Shown piece after piece: positions 52,994 to 60,944 of a stretch of 62,354 nt of DNA; within the stretch, counting starts at the first letter, position 1; each line of letters starts with the position of its first letter. The translations under genes and the position numbers were made by a program. The DNA comes from Bacteroidales bacterium UBA6229 (GTDB taxonomy: Bacteria > Bacteroidota > Bacteroidia > Bacteroidales > F082): NCBI GenBank assembly GCA_002440975.1, contig DJWN01000043.1, positions 1-62,354 of the forward strand. Direction: 5' to 3'. The notes below the pieces were generated by a model. That model worked only from the letters and a program-made list of their open reading frames with translations. It ran no database searches and was not told the origin of the DNA.

Positions 52994-53545
52994 ATGTCAA
53001 GAATAGGTAAATTACCCATAGATATTCCTGCTGGTGTTGAGATCAAAATTGAAGATCAGTTAGTTACCGTTAAAGGAAAACTGGGTGAATTGAAGCAACA
53101 GCTCGATGAAGCTGTCAACGTGAAGGTAGAAGCAAATCAGGTTATTCTCGAGCGTCAGTCTGATGCCATCGACCACCGTGCCAAACACGGACTCTACAGA
53201 GCGTTGATCCAAAACATGGTCAAAGGTGTCTCAGAAGGTTTTGAAGTTGTACAGGAGTTTGTTGGTGTAGGTTATAAGGCCGAAGCCAAAGGTCAGTTGC
53301 TGGAAATGGCACTGGGCTACTCTCATAACATTGTCTTTGAAATTCCTGCTGAAGTAAAAATTGAGACCATTACCGAAAGGGGTAAAAACCCCATACTGAA
53401 AATGCGTTCGCATGATAAACAGTTGCTCGGTCAGGTTGCTGCCAAGATTCGCTCATTACGCAAACCCGAGCCTTATAAAGGTAAAGGTATTCGCTTCCAG
53501 GGTGAAGTGTTGAGGAGAAAAGCTGGTAAAGCAGCTGGTAAATAG
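52994..53545 (+). CDS. rplF: 50S ribosomal protein L6
   Basis: Large-subunit protein near the sarcin-ricin loop; 183 residues from MSRIGKLPIDIPAGVE. The frame is open upstream to 52916, but those codons overlap rpsH and are not L6-like. The C-terminal half contains GFEVVQEFVGVGYKAEAKG and RSLRKPEPYKGKGIRFQGEVLRRKAGK. Confidence 0.98.
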   Translation: MSRIGKLPIDIPAGVEIKIEDQLVTVKGKLGELKQQLDEAVNVKVEANQVILERQSDAIDHRAKHGLYRALIQNMVKGVSEGFEVVQEFVGVGYKAEAKGQLLEMALGYSHNIVFEIPAEVKIETITERGKNPILKMRSHDKQLLGQVAAKIRSLRKPEPYKGKGIRFQGEVLRRKAGKAAGK

Positions 53546-53586
53546 CAGGTAATAGTGAGAGTATAACGCATTAATATCCAGTTGAG

Positions 53587-53949
53587 ATGGCAATAAAAAA
53601 TAAGAAATCACAAAGACGAGACAGCATTCGTAAAAGGATTCGCAAGATTGTGAAAGGAACAGCCGTGCGCCCCAGAATGTCTGTATATAGAAGTAATAAA
53701 CAGATTTACGTTCAATTGATTGACGACCTAGAAGGAAAAACACTGGTGATGGCCAGTTCGCGCGAAGAAGGCATTATTGAGAAAGAGGGATCAAAAATCG
53801 AACAGGCACAAATGGTGGGTAAGCTTATTGCCGAAAAAGCCAAAACTGCCGGTATTGAACAGGTTGTTTTTGATCGTGGTGGATATTTGTACCACGGAAG
53901 AGTGAAATCGTTGGCAGAAGCTGCCCGTAATGGAGGATTAAAATTCTAA
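53587..53949 (+). CDS. rplR: 50S ribosomal protein L18
   Basis: 5S rRNA-binding protein of 120 residues: basic N-terminus (IKNKKSQRRDSIRKRIRK), RPRMSVYRSNKQIYVQLIDD, and the end FDRGGYLYHGRVKSLAEAARNGGLKF. rpsE follows after 6 bp. Confidence 0.98.
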   Translation: MAIKNKKSQRRDSIRKRIRKIVKGTAVRPRMSVYRSNKQIYVQLIDDLEGKTLVMASSREEGIIEKEGSKIEQAQMVGKLIAEKAKTAGIEQVVFDRGGYLYHGRVKSLAEAARNGGLKF

Positions 53950-53955
53950 AAAACT

Positions 53956-54474
53956 ATGTCAGACGTTAACGTAAAAAGAGTAAAATCCAGCGAAATCGAA
54001 TTTAAAGATCGGTTGGTCAGCATCCAGCGCGTCACTAAAGTAACAAAAGGGGGTCGCACCTTTAGCTTTTCAGCTATTGTGGTTGTTGGGAATGAAAATG
54101 GTGTTGTGGGTTATGGCCTTGGAAAAGCAAAAGAGGTAACGGCTGCTATCCAGAAAGGTATTGACGATGCAAAGAAGAATCTGGTGAAAGTGCCTGTTCT
54201 GAAAGGTACGGTTCCTCACGATCAATACGGAAAATACAGTGGAGCCCTGGTTTATATCAAACCTGCTACCCCTGGTACTGGTGTAATTGCAGGCGGTGCT
54301 ATGCGTGCTGTACTCGAAAGTGTTGGAATTACCGATGTATTGGCAAAATCCAAAGGTTCATCTAACCCCCACTCTGTTGTAAAAGCTACTTTTGATGCCC
54401 TCACTCGTTTGCGTGATGCTTATACTGTAGCGCAACTGCGTGGTGTTGATTTGGATACAGTGTTTAACGGATAA
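53956..54474 (+). CDS. rpsE: 30S ribosomal protein S5
   Basis: Fidelity protein at the mRNA entry side; 172 residues. Seen: FKDRLVSIQRVTKVTKGGRTFSFSA, VVGNENGVVGYGLGKAKEV and KPATPGTGVIAGGAMRAVLESVGI. The spectinomycin-loop region looks ordinary. Confidence 0.98.
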   Translation: MSDVNVKRVKSSEIEFKDRLVSIQRVTKVTKGGRTFSFSAIVVVGNENGVVGYGLGKAKEVTAAIQKGIDDAKKNLVKVPVLKGTVPHDQYGKYSGALVYIKPATPGTGVIAGGAMRAVLESVGITDVLAKSKGSSNPHSVVKATFDALTRLRDAYTVAQLRGVDLDTVFNG

Positions 54475-54485
54475 ACGATCAAAAG

Positions 54486-54665
54486 ATGAAAAAGGTAAAA
54501 GTAACACAGATAAAAAGCGGCATCGGTCGTACCCGTAAACAGAAGGATACACTCACTGCACTTGGTTTCAAGCGCATGAATCAAACCCTTGAAATAGAGC
54601 TTTCACCTGCTGTTGCCGGTATGGTTGATAAAGTGAAACACCTGCTTAAGGTGGAAGAAATTTAA
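54486..54665 (+). CDS. rpmD: 50S ribosomal protein L30
   Basis: 59-residue protein: KKVKVTQIKSGIGRTRKQ, DTLTALGFKRMNQTLEIE, and an end VKHLLKVEEI. The short length is normal for bacterial L30. It sits 11 bp after rpsE and 29 bp before rplO, its standard place. Confidence 0.95.
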   Translation: MKKVKVTQIKSGIGRTRKQKDTLTALGFKRMNQTLEIELSPAVAGMVDKVKHLLKVEEI

Positions 54666-54694
54666 TTGTTGATAACCGGAAATTACACGATACA

Positions 54695-55141
54695 ATGGAT
54701 TTAAGTAATCTAAAACCAGCAAAAGGTTCGGTAAAGAACCGCAAAAGAATCGGACGCGGACAAGGTTCAGGCTTTGGTGGCACCTCTACACGTGGCCACA
54801 AAGGCGCAGGCCAACGTTCAGGAACTTCTAGGAAATTGGGTTTTGAAGGTGGTCAGATGCCACTTGCTCGCCGTTTGCCTAAGTTTGGGTTTAACAATAT
54901 TAATCGCAAGGAATACAGCGCAATTAATTTGGAAACTTTACAGAATCTTGCCGACAAGTTTAAACTTGCTGCCATTGATTTTCAGGCTTTAGTAGATCAT
55001 GGCCTTGTCGGGAAAAATGACAAGGTTAAGATCCTGGCTAAAGGCGAACTCAAAGCAAAATTGGAAGTTAAAGCTCATGCATTCTCTGCCGCGGCTATTG
55101 CTGCTATCGAAGCTGCCGGTGGTTCTGCTGAAAAATATTAA
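54695..55141 (+). CDS. rplO: 50S ribosomal protein L15
   Basis: 148-residue 23S rRNA-binding protein with the long Gly/Arg/Lys-rich N-terminal arm (RIGRGQGSGFGGTSTRGHKGAGQRSG) followed by FEGGQMPLARRLPKFGF. It is 5 bp from secY. Confidence 0.98.
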   Translation: MDLSNLKPAKGSVKNRKRIGRGQGSGFGGTSTRGHKGAGQRSGTSRKLGFEGGQMPLARRLPKFGFNNINRKEYSAINLETLQNLADKFKLAAIDFQALVDHGLVGKNDKVKILAKGELKAKLEVKAHAFSAAAIAAIEAAGGSAEKY

Positions 55142-55146
55142 ACTGA

Positions 55147-56508
55147 ATGAAAAGGTTAATCGAAACACTCAGAAATATTAATAAAATAGACGAACTAAGG
55201 AAGCGTATTCTCTATACCTTGGGAATCATCCTTATTTATCGTCTTGGATCGTATGTGGTTATTCCAGGAGTTGACCCTTCCATGCTGGCTAATTTGCAAA
55301 ATCAGGCCAGCGGCGGATTACTCGGTTTGCTGAATATGTTTTCGGGTGGTGCATTTTCCAATGCCTCCATTTTTGCATTGGGAATCATGCCCTATATCTC
55401 AGCATCCATCGTGATTCAGCTACTCGGGATGGCAATTCCGTATTTCCAAAGATTACAACGCGAAGGCGAAAGTGGAAGACGTAAGATTAATCAGATTACA
55501 CGGTATCTTACTGTGGCAATAGTGGCGTTGCAGGCTCCTGGCTATATCGCCAATATGATTTCGCAACTGCCTCCGGAAGCCATCACACCTTTTGACCCTA
55601 ATTTTACCAATCCCTCACTTTTCTTCTGGGTTTCTTCAACAGTTATCCTGATTGCAGGCACCCTCTTTGTGATGTGGCTTGGCGAAAAGATTACGGATAA
55701 AGGTATTGGAAATGGTATTTCGCTGATCATCATGATTGGTATCATTGCCAATCTTCCTTTTGCTTTGTTTGGCGAACTTGTTGCCCGACTTGAGCAGGTA
55801 GGAGGTGGTTTGGTGTATTTCCTGGTAGAGATAGCAGTTTTGGTGTTTGTAATATTGTTGACTATACTTCTGGTTCAGGGTACACGAAAAGTGCCAGTAC
55901 AGTATGCCAAACGTATCGTTGGAAACCGACAGTACGGTGGCGTTCGTCAGTATATTCCGCTTAAAGTAAATGCTGCCGGTGTAATGCCGATCATTTTTGC
56001 GCAGGCAATTATGTTCCTGCCCATTACCCTGGTTGGTTTTACATCTTCCGAAAGTTTATCCGGAATGGCTGCCGCCTTTACGAACATCAACGGCTTATGG
56101 TACAACCTTACCTTCTTCATTTTGATTATCCTTTTCACTTATTTCTATACAGCCGTAACGATTAACCCAAATCAAATGGCTGAAGATATGAAGAAAAATG
56201 GTGGTTTTATTCCTGGTGTGAAGCCAGGCAAGAAAACCGCTGAGTATCTGGATAATGTGATGTCGAGAATAACACTTCCCGGATCAATTTTTCTGGGTTT
56301 TGTAGCCATTATGCCGGCTTTGGTATCCCAGCTTGGTGTAAGCACTGCATTTGCTCAGTTCTATGGTGGCACTTCATTGTTGATCCTCGTTGGAGTTGTA
56401 CTGGATACCTTACAACAAATTGAAAGTTATTTGCTGATGCGTCATTATGATGGTCTTACAAAATCAGGCCGGATTAAAGGAAGAGCATCTGCAATGAATA
56501 TGGGTTAA
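55147..56508 (+). CDS. secY: Protein translocase subunit SecY
   Basis: Channel of the Sec translocon; 453 residues, ten membrane helices. Seen: YRLGSYVVIPGVDP, the plug region with GLLNMFSGGAFSNASIFALGIMPYISASIVIQLL, GEKITDKGIGNGISLIIM and the cytoplasmic ribosome-binding loop with KRIVGNRQYGGVRQYIPLKVN. The C-terminus (LMRHYDGLTKSGRIKGRASA) is intact. map follows directly; adk is absent from this position. Confidence 0.98.
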   Translation: MKRLIETLRNINKIDELRKRILYTLGIILIYRLGSYVVIPGVDPSMLANLQNQASGGLLGLLNMFSGGAFSNASIFALGIMPYISASIVIQLLGMAIPYFQRLQREGESGRRKINQITRYLTVAIVALQAPGYIANMISQLPPEAITPFDPNFTNPSLFFWVSSTVILIAGTLFVMWLGEKITDKGIGNGISLIIMIGIIANLPFALFGELVARLEQVGGGLVYFLVEIAVLVFVILLTILLVQGTRKVPVQYAKRIVGNRQYGGVRQYIPLKVNAAGVMPIIFAQAIMFLPITLVGFTSSESLSGMAAAFTNINGLWYNLTFFILIILFTYFYTAVTINPNQMAEDMKKNGGFIPGVKPGKKTAEYLDNVMSRITLPGSIFLGFVAIMPALVSQLGVSTAFAQFYGGTSLLILVGVVLDTLQQIESYLLMRHYDGLTKSGRIKGRASAMNMG

Positions 56509-56524
56509 AACGTTCCAAATCAGA

Positions 56525-57301
56525 ATGATTGTAATAAAAACTGAAGCGGAAATAGAGATACAAAGAGATAGTTCTTTGCTTGTTGGGAAAACACTGGCCG
56601 AAGTTGCTAAATATATTGCACCGGGAGTGAAGACGATATTTTTGGATAAGATTGCCGAAACCTTTATCAGAGATCATAAAGCTGAGCCTGGTTTTAAAGG
56701 CTATGGCGGTTTTCCGGGAACCCTTTGCATTTCTGTGAATGATCAGGTGGTGCATGGAATACCCGGACAACAGGAACTCAAAGAAGGGGATATTGTATCC
56801 GTTGATTGCGGGGTGCTTAAAAATGGCTTTTATGGCGATTCAGCCTATACTTTTGCTGTAGGAGAAGTAAGTGAAGAACTGAAACTCCTGATGCAAAGAA
56901 CCAAAGAAGCACTCTATCTGGGCATCGAACAGGCAGTCGTGGGTAATCGAACCGGAGATATTGGATATGCCGTGCAGCAACATGCCGAAAAATTTGGTTA
57001 TGGAGTAGTACGGGAATTGGTGGGACATGGTGTTGGACGACATCTTCACGAAAAACCTGAAGTGCCTAATTACGGACGACGCGGTTCCGGTGTTAAATTG
57101 AAAGAGAATATGGTTCTTGCTATTGAGCCCATGATTAACCTGGGTGTTCGAAATGTAAGACAGGAAGCAGACGGCTGGACAATCCGTACACTTGATCGCA
57201 AGCCTTCGGCACATTTTGAACACGATGTGGCCATTAAGAATGGTAAACCGGATATTCTCTCAACTTTCTCATACATCGAAGAAGTATTGGATAAAAAATA
57301 G
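56525..57301 (+). CDS. map: Methionine aminopeptidase, type I
   Basis: Removes the initiator Met from nascent proteins. Its 258 residues have the pita-bread fold; metal ligands appear in VSVDCGVLKNGFYGDSAYTF (two Asp), GHGVGRHLHEKPEVPNYG (His), LAIEPMINLG (Glu) and the C-terminal SAHFEHDVAI (Glu). It lies between secY and infA, 10 bp before the latter. Confidence 0.96.
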   Translation: MIVIKTEAEIEIQRDSSLLVGKTLAEVAKYIAPGVKTIFLDKIAETFIRDHKAEPGFKGYGGFPGTLCISVNDQVVHGIPGQQELKEGDIVSVDCGVLKNGFYGDSAYTFAVGEVSEELKLLMQRTKEALYLGIEQAVVGNRTGDIGYAVQQHAEKFGYGVVRELVGHGVGRHLHEKPEVPNYGRRGSGVKLKENMVLAIEPMINLGVRNVRQEADGWTIRTLDRKPSAHFEHDVAIKNGKPDILSTFSYIEEVLDKK

Positions 57302-57311
57302 GAAATAGTAT

Positions 57312-57530
57312 ATGGCAAAACAAATGTCTATCGAACAAGACGGAACAGTAGTTGAATCATTGGGTAATGCCATGTTTCGTGTTGAACTGGAAAACGGGCA
57401 TGTGATCACAGCTCATATCTCTGGTAAGATGCGGATGCATTACATCAAGATTCTGCCTGGCGACAGGGTGAAGCTGGAGATGTCGCCCTACGATCTGACA
57501 AAAGGCCGTATCACTTTCCGCTACAAGTAA
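57312..57530 (+). CDS. infA: Translation initiation factor IF-1
   Basis: 72-residue OB-fold factor that blocks the A site during initiation: EQDGTVVESLGNAMFRVELENGHVITAHISGKMRMHYIKILPGDRVKLEMSPYDLTKGRI-type sequence, full length. A 54-bp gap separates it from rpmJ. Confidence 0.98.
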   Translation: MAKQMSIEQDGTVVESLGNAMFRVELENGHVITAHISGKMRMHYIKILPGDRVKLEMSPYDLTKGRITFRYK

Positions 57531-57584
57531 AAGAATATAAACTAGAATTAAGTTGGATTTACCATAAACTGAAAAAGGACAAAA

Positions 57585-57701
57585 ATGAAAGTAAGAGCTT
57601 CCGTTAAAAAGAGATCTGCAGAGTGCAAGATTGTACGTCGTAAAGGCAGGCTTTATGTAATAAACAAAAAGAACCCCAAGTTCAAACAACGTCAGGGTTA
57701 A
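57585..57701 (+). CDS. rpmJ: 50S ribosomal protein L36 (zinc-free type)
   Basis: 38-residue protein: MKVRASVKKRSAECKIVRR, then KGRLYVINKKNPKFKQRQG. Three of the four zinc ligands of classical L36 are replaced (only Cys14 remains), so it is the zinc-free form. The position between infA and rpsM is standard. Confidence 0.96.
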   Translation: MKVRASVKKRSAECKIVRRKGRLYVINKKNPKFKQRQG

Positions 57702-57730
57702 ACTTAAGTTGAATTATTAATTAAACAGAT

Positions 57731-58108
57731 ATGGCTAGAATTGCTGGTGTTGATATCCCGAATAACAAACGTGGTGAAATTGCGTTGACCTACATTTATG
57801 GTATCGGAAGGAGTCTTTCGCAAAAGATCTTAACCGAAGCGGGTGTCGATTTTGATAAAAAAGTACAGGATTGGACTGATGACGAGCAGAATAATGTTCG
57901 TACAGTGATTGGCGACAATTTCAAAGTGGAAGGTGAACTTCGCAGCGAAGTCCAGATCAATATCAAACGTTTGATGGATATTGGATGTTATCGCGGTATT
58001 CGTCATCGTTTAGGACTTCCACTTCGTGGACAAAGTACCAAAAACAATGCGCGTACACGTAAGGGACGCAAAAAAACTGTTGCAAATAAAAAGAAGGCTA
58101 CTAAATAA
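57731..58108 (+). CDS. rpsM: 30S ribosomal protein S13
   Basis: Head protein contacting P-site tRNA; 125 residues. ARIAGVDIPNNKRGEIALTYIYGIGRS opens it, with the H2TH region and IGCYRGIRHRLGLPLRGQSTKNNARTRKG, then a basic tail. Confidence 0.98.
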   Translation: MARIAGVDIPNNKRGEIALTYIYGIGRSLSQKILTEAGVDFDKKVQDWTDDEQNNVRTVIGDNFKVEGELRSEVQINIKRLMDIGCYRGIRHRLGLPLRGQSTKNNARTRKGRKKTVANKKKATK

Positions 58109-58153
58109 TCGAAGTAGTCGGATCATATCAAATATTATTGAATACATTATCCA

Positions 58154-58543
58154 ATGGCAAAAAGCACGAAATCAACAAAGAAACGTGTTGTTAAGATTGA
58201 AGCTACCGGTAAAGCCTTTATCAAAGCTTCTTTCAATAACATCATCATTTCTTTGACAAACAACGAAGGACAAGTCATTTCCTGGGCATCAGCCGGAAAA
58301 ATGGGTTTCAGAGGTTCAAAGAAAAACACGCCTTATGCTGCACAAATGGCAGCAGAAGACTGTTCGAAAACCGCCTATGACTTGGGATTAAGAAAAGTAA
58401 AAGTTTATGTGAAAGGACCTGGCGCAGGACGCGAATCTGCAATCCGTTCAATTCATTCCTCCGGAATAGAAGTGACTGAAATAGTTGATGTTACTCCATT
58501 GCCACACAATGGCTGTCGTCCGCCAAAACGCAGAAGAGTTTAA
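58154..58543 (+). CDS. rpsK: 30S ribosomal protein S11
   Basis: Platform protein of 129 residues: ASFNNIIISLTNNEGQVISWASAGKMGFRGSKKNTPYAAQ, VKGPGAGRESAIRSIHSSGIEV and the conserved end PHNGCRPPKRRRV. Confidence 0.98.
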   Translation: MAKSTKSTKKRVVKIEATGKAFIKASFNNIIISLTNNEGQVISWASAGKMGFRGSKKNTPYAAQMAAEDCSKTAYDLGLRKVKVYVKGPGAGRESAIRSIHSSGIEVTEIVDVTPLPHNGCRPPKRRRV

Positions 58544-58575
58544 TCAATTGTCGAAAAAATAAAAAAGTAAAATCA

Positions 58576-59181
58576 ATGGCAAGGTATATAGGTCCTAAAT
58601 CGAAAATCGCACGCAAATTTGGAGAACCCATTTTTGGTGCCGACAAAGCATTTGAAAAAAAGAATTATCCTCCCGGACAGCATGGCAGCTCCAAGCGCAG
58701 GAAGAAACAGTCAGAATACGGCATCCAGCTTCAGGAGAAGCAGAAAGCGAAATATACTTATGGTATCCTGGAAAAACAATTCAGAAATCTGTTTGAAAAA
58801 GCCAGCAACAAGAGCGGCATAACCGGCGAAATTTTGCTGCAGCTGATCGAATCACGACTGGATAACACCGTCTATCGCCTGGGCATTGCCCCAACGCGTA
58901 GCGCTGCACGTCAACTGGTCGGACATCGTCATATTACCGTTAACGGACAATTAGTTAATATTCCTTCTATGTTGCTCAAAGAAGGCGATATTATTGCCGT
59001 ACGCGAAAAATCAAAAAGCCTCGAAACGATCACTTATTCACTTGAAGGTCGCGTAAACCGTTATCCCTGGCTCGAATGGGATGCCGAGAAAATGGCTGGT
59101 AAGTTTATGAGTTATCCATCCAGGGAAGATATTCCGGAAACAATCAAAGAACAGCTGATTGTTGAGTTGTACTCAAAATAA
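58576..59181 (+). CDS. rpsD: 30S ribosomal protein S4
   Basis: Primary assembly protein of 201 residues, repressor of the alpha operon in enteric bacteria. ARYIGPKSKIARKFGEPIFG opens it; the S4 domain contains LDNTVYRLGIAPTRSAARQLVGHRHITVNG. No zinc-cysteine cluster is present. Confidence 0.98.
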   Translation: MARYIGPKSKIARKFGEPIFGADKAFEKKNYPPGQHGSSKRRKKQSEYGIQLQEKQKAKYTYGILEKQFRNLFEKASNKSGITGEILLQLIESRLDNTVYRLGIAPTRSAARQLVGHRHITVNGQLVNIPSMLLKEGDIIAVREKSKSLETITYSLEGRVNRYPWLEWDAEKMAGKFMSYPSREDIPETIKEQLIVELYSK

Positions 59182-59232
59182 GCATAAATTAATAACCTGG
59201 TAGCATATTCTATCAAACACTAAACCTTTATT

Positions 59233-60225
59233 ATGGCAATTTTAGCGTTTCAAAAACCCGAAAAGGTGATCATGGTCGAATCGAACGATCACAAAGGTAC
59301 GTTCGAATTTCGCCCTCTCGAACCAGGTTTCGGTATCACAATAGGCAACTCCCTCAGAAGAATTTTATTATCTTCTCTGGAAGGTTTCGCCATCACTTCA
59401 ATCAGGATTGAGGGTGTTTTACACGAATTCTCCTCTATCGAAGGTGTGGTGGAAGACGTTGCTGATATCGTGCTTAACCTGAAAAAAGTTAGATTCAAAC
59501 AGCAAATCTCTTCCGAAATCTCCGAAAAAGTAAATATCGTGATTGGAGATCAGGAACAGTTTAAAGCAGGCGACATCAATAAATTCCTCTCTGTTTTTCA
59601 GGTGCTTAATCCTGAATTGGTGATCTGCAATATGGATGCTGGCGTAAAACTTAGTATGGAAATTACAATCAACAAAGGCAGAGGCTATGTTCCATCAGAC
59701 GAAAACAAAGTAGCTAACGCTCCTGTTGATACCATTGCAATCGACTCCATTCATACACCTATCAGAAATGTGAAGTTTCATATCGATAACTTCCGTGTCG
59801 AACAAAAAACCGACTACGAAAAGCTTTTGATCGAAGTTGAAACAGATGGGTCAATTCATCCTAAAGATGCACTCAAGGAAGCTGCAAAGATTCTCATACA
59901 TCACTTTATGCTGTTCTCTGATGAGAAGATTTCTGTTGATACAGAAGAGAAATCTGTGAGCGAAGAATTTGATGAAAGCTCATTGCATATCCGTCAATTA
60001 TTGAAAACCAAATTGGTTGATCTTGACCTGTCAGTTCGGGCACTTAATTGCCTCAAAGCAGCTGATGTTGAATCACTTGGCGAACTGGTGGCTTTCAATA
60101 AGAACGACTTACTGAAATTCCGTAATTTTGGTAAGAAATCGCTTACCGAGCTTGAAGAGCTGGTTAAAAGTAAGGGGCTTGAGTTTGGAATGAATATCAG
60201 CAAATACAAATTAGATAAGGAATAA
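59233..60225 (+). CDS. rpoA: RNA polymerase alpha subunit
   Basis: 330 residues. The N-terminal assembly domain has RPLEPGFGITIGNSLRRILLSSLEGFAITSIRIEGVLHEF. A linker leads to the C-terminal domain (about 250-325) with LSVRALNCLKAADVESLGELV and LLKFRNFGKKSLTELEELV, which binds UP elements and regulators. It lies 5 bp before rplQ. Confidence 0.98.
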   Translation: MAILAFQKPEKVIMVESNDHKGTFEFRPLEPGFGITIGNSLRRILLSSLEGFAITSIRIEGVLHEFSSIEGVVEDVADIVLNLKKVRFKQQISSEISEKVNIVIGDQEQFKAGDINKFLSVFQVLNPELVICNMDAGVKLSMEITINKGRGYVPSDENKVANAPVDTIAIDSIHTPIRNVKFHIDNFRVEQKTDYEKLLIEVETDGSIHPKDALKEAAKILIHHFMLFSDEKISVDTEEKSVSEEFDESSLHIRQLLKTKLVDLDLSVRALNCLKAADVESLGELVAFNKNDLLKFRNFGKKSLTELEELVKSKGLEFGMNISKYKLDKE

Positions 60226-60230
60226 GAGAG

Positions 60231-60842
60231 ATGAGACACAATAAAAAATTCAATCATTTAAGCAGAACCAGTTCACATCGAAAAGCGATGTTGTCGAATA
60301 TGGCAGCCTCACTCATCCTGCACAAACGCATCACAACTACTGTGGCCAAGGCCAAAGCACTACGCGTTTATGTTGAGCCAATGATCACACGTTCAAAAAC
60401 TGATTCTACACACTCCAGAAGAATGGTTTTCAGACAATTGCAAAACAAATTTGCAGTAACTGAGCTTTTCCGTGAGGTAGCTGTTAAAGTGGCTGATCGC
60501 CCGGGTGGTTATACCAGAATCATTAAATTGGGAAATCGTTTGGGTGATAATGCCGAGATGTGTATGATTGAGCTGGTTGATTACAACGAAAACCTCTTGG
60601 GAGCAAAAACACCTAAAAAGGCCAAGACAACACGCCGCAGAGGTTCGTCAAAGAAAACAACTGAAGCTGCCGCTACTACACCTGTGGAAAATAAGACGGA
60701 AAGTAAACCGGTTGAAGAAGTAACAGAAAAAGCTGCTGAAGATAAAGTTGATGCACCTGTTGCCGAAAAAACCGAAAGTGCTGCGGCTGATGAAACAGCA
60801 GAAGCAAAGGACAAAAAGGAAGATTCTGAAGGCAAAGCCTAA
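60231..60842 (+). CDS. rplQ: 50S ribosomal protein L17 with long acidic/Ala-rich tail
   Basis: 203 residues, against about 120 in most bacteria. The L17 domain (about 1-122) is normal: MRHNKKFNHLSRTSSHRKAMLSNMAASLI and TRSKTDSTHSRRMVFRQL. The remaining about 80 residues are a low-complexity Lys/Ala/Glu/Thr tail (for example TTRRRGSSKKTTEAAA and VAEKTESAAADETAEAKDKK). Extended L17 tails occur in other Bacteroidota. It is the last gene of the supercluster, followed by a terminator. Confidence 0.96.
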   Translation: MRHNKKFNHLSRTSSHRKAMLSNMAASLILHKRITTTVAKAKALRVYVEPMITRSKTDSTHSRRMVFRQLQNKFAVTELFREVAVKVADRPGGYTRIIKLGNRLGDNAEMCMIELVDYNENLLGAKTPKKAKTTRRRGSSKKTTEAAATTPVENKTESKPVEEVTEKAAEDKVDAPVAEKTESAAADETAEAKDKKEDSEGKA

Positions 60843-60869
60843 ACGATTCAAACGTTTGCATAAGAATTA

Positions 60870-60900
60870 GGATAAAGTTAACCGGCTTTATCCTTTTTTT
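60870..60900 (+). terminator. Terminator of the ribosomal supercluster
   Basis: GGATAAAG / CTTTATCC stem (60870-60877 and 60886-60893) with an eight-base loop and a T run, 28 bp after the rplQ stop. Confidence 0.9.
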
Positions 60901-60914
60901 ATGTCATTATTCGG

Positions 60915-60922
60915 TATTTTTG
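60915..60922 (+). promoter_or_regulatory. -7 box upstream of eno
   Basis: TATTTTTG fits TAnnTTTG, 22 bp before the eno ATG and just after the rplQ terminator. A -33 TTG is not evident. Confidence 0.55.
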
Positions 60923-60944
60923 CAATTAAATAAAATAAAAAGAA

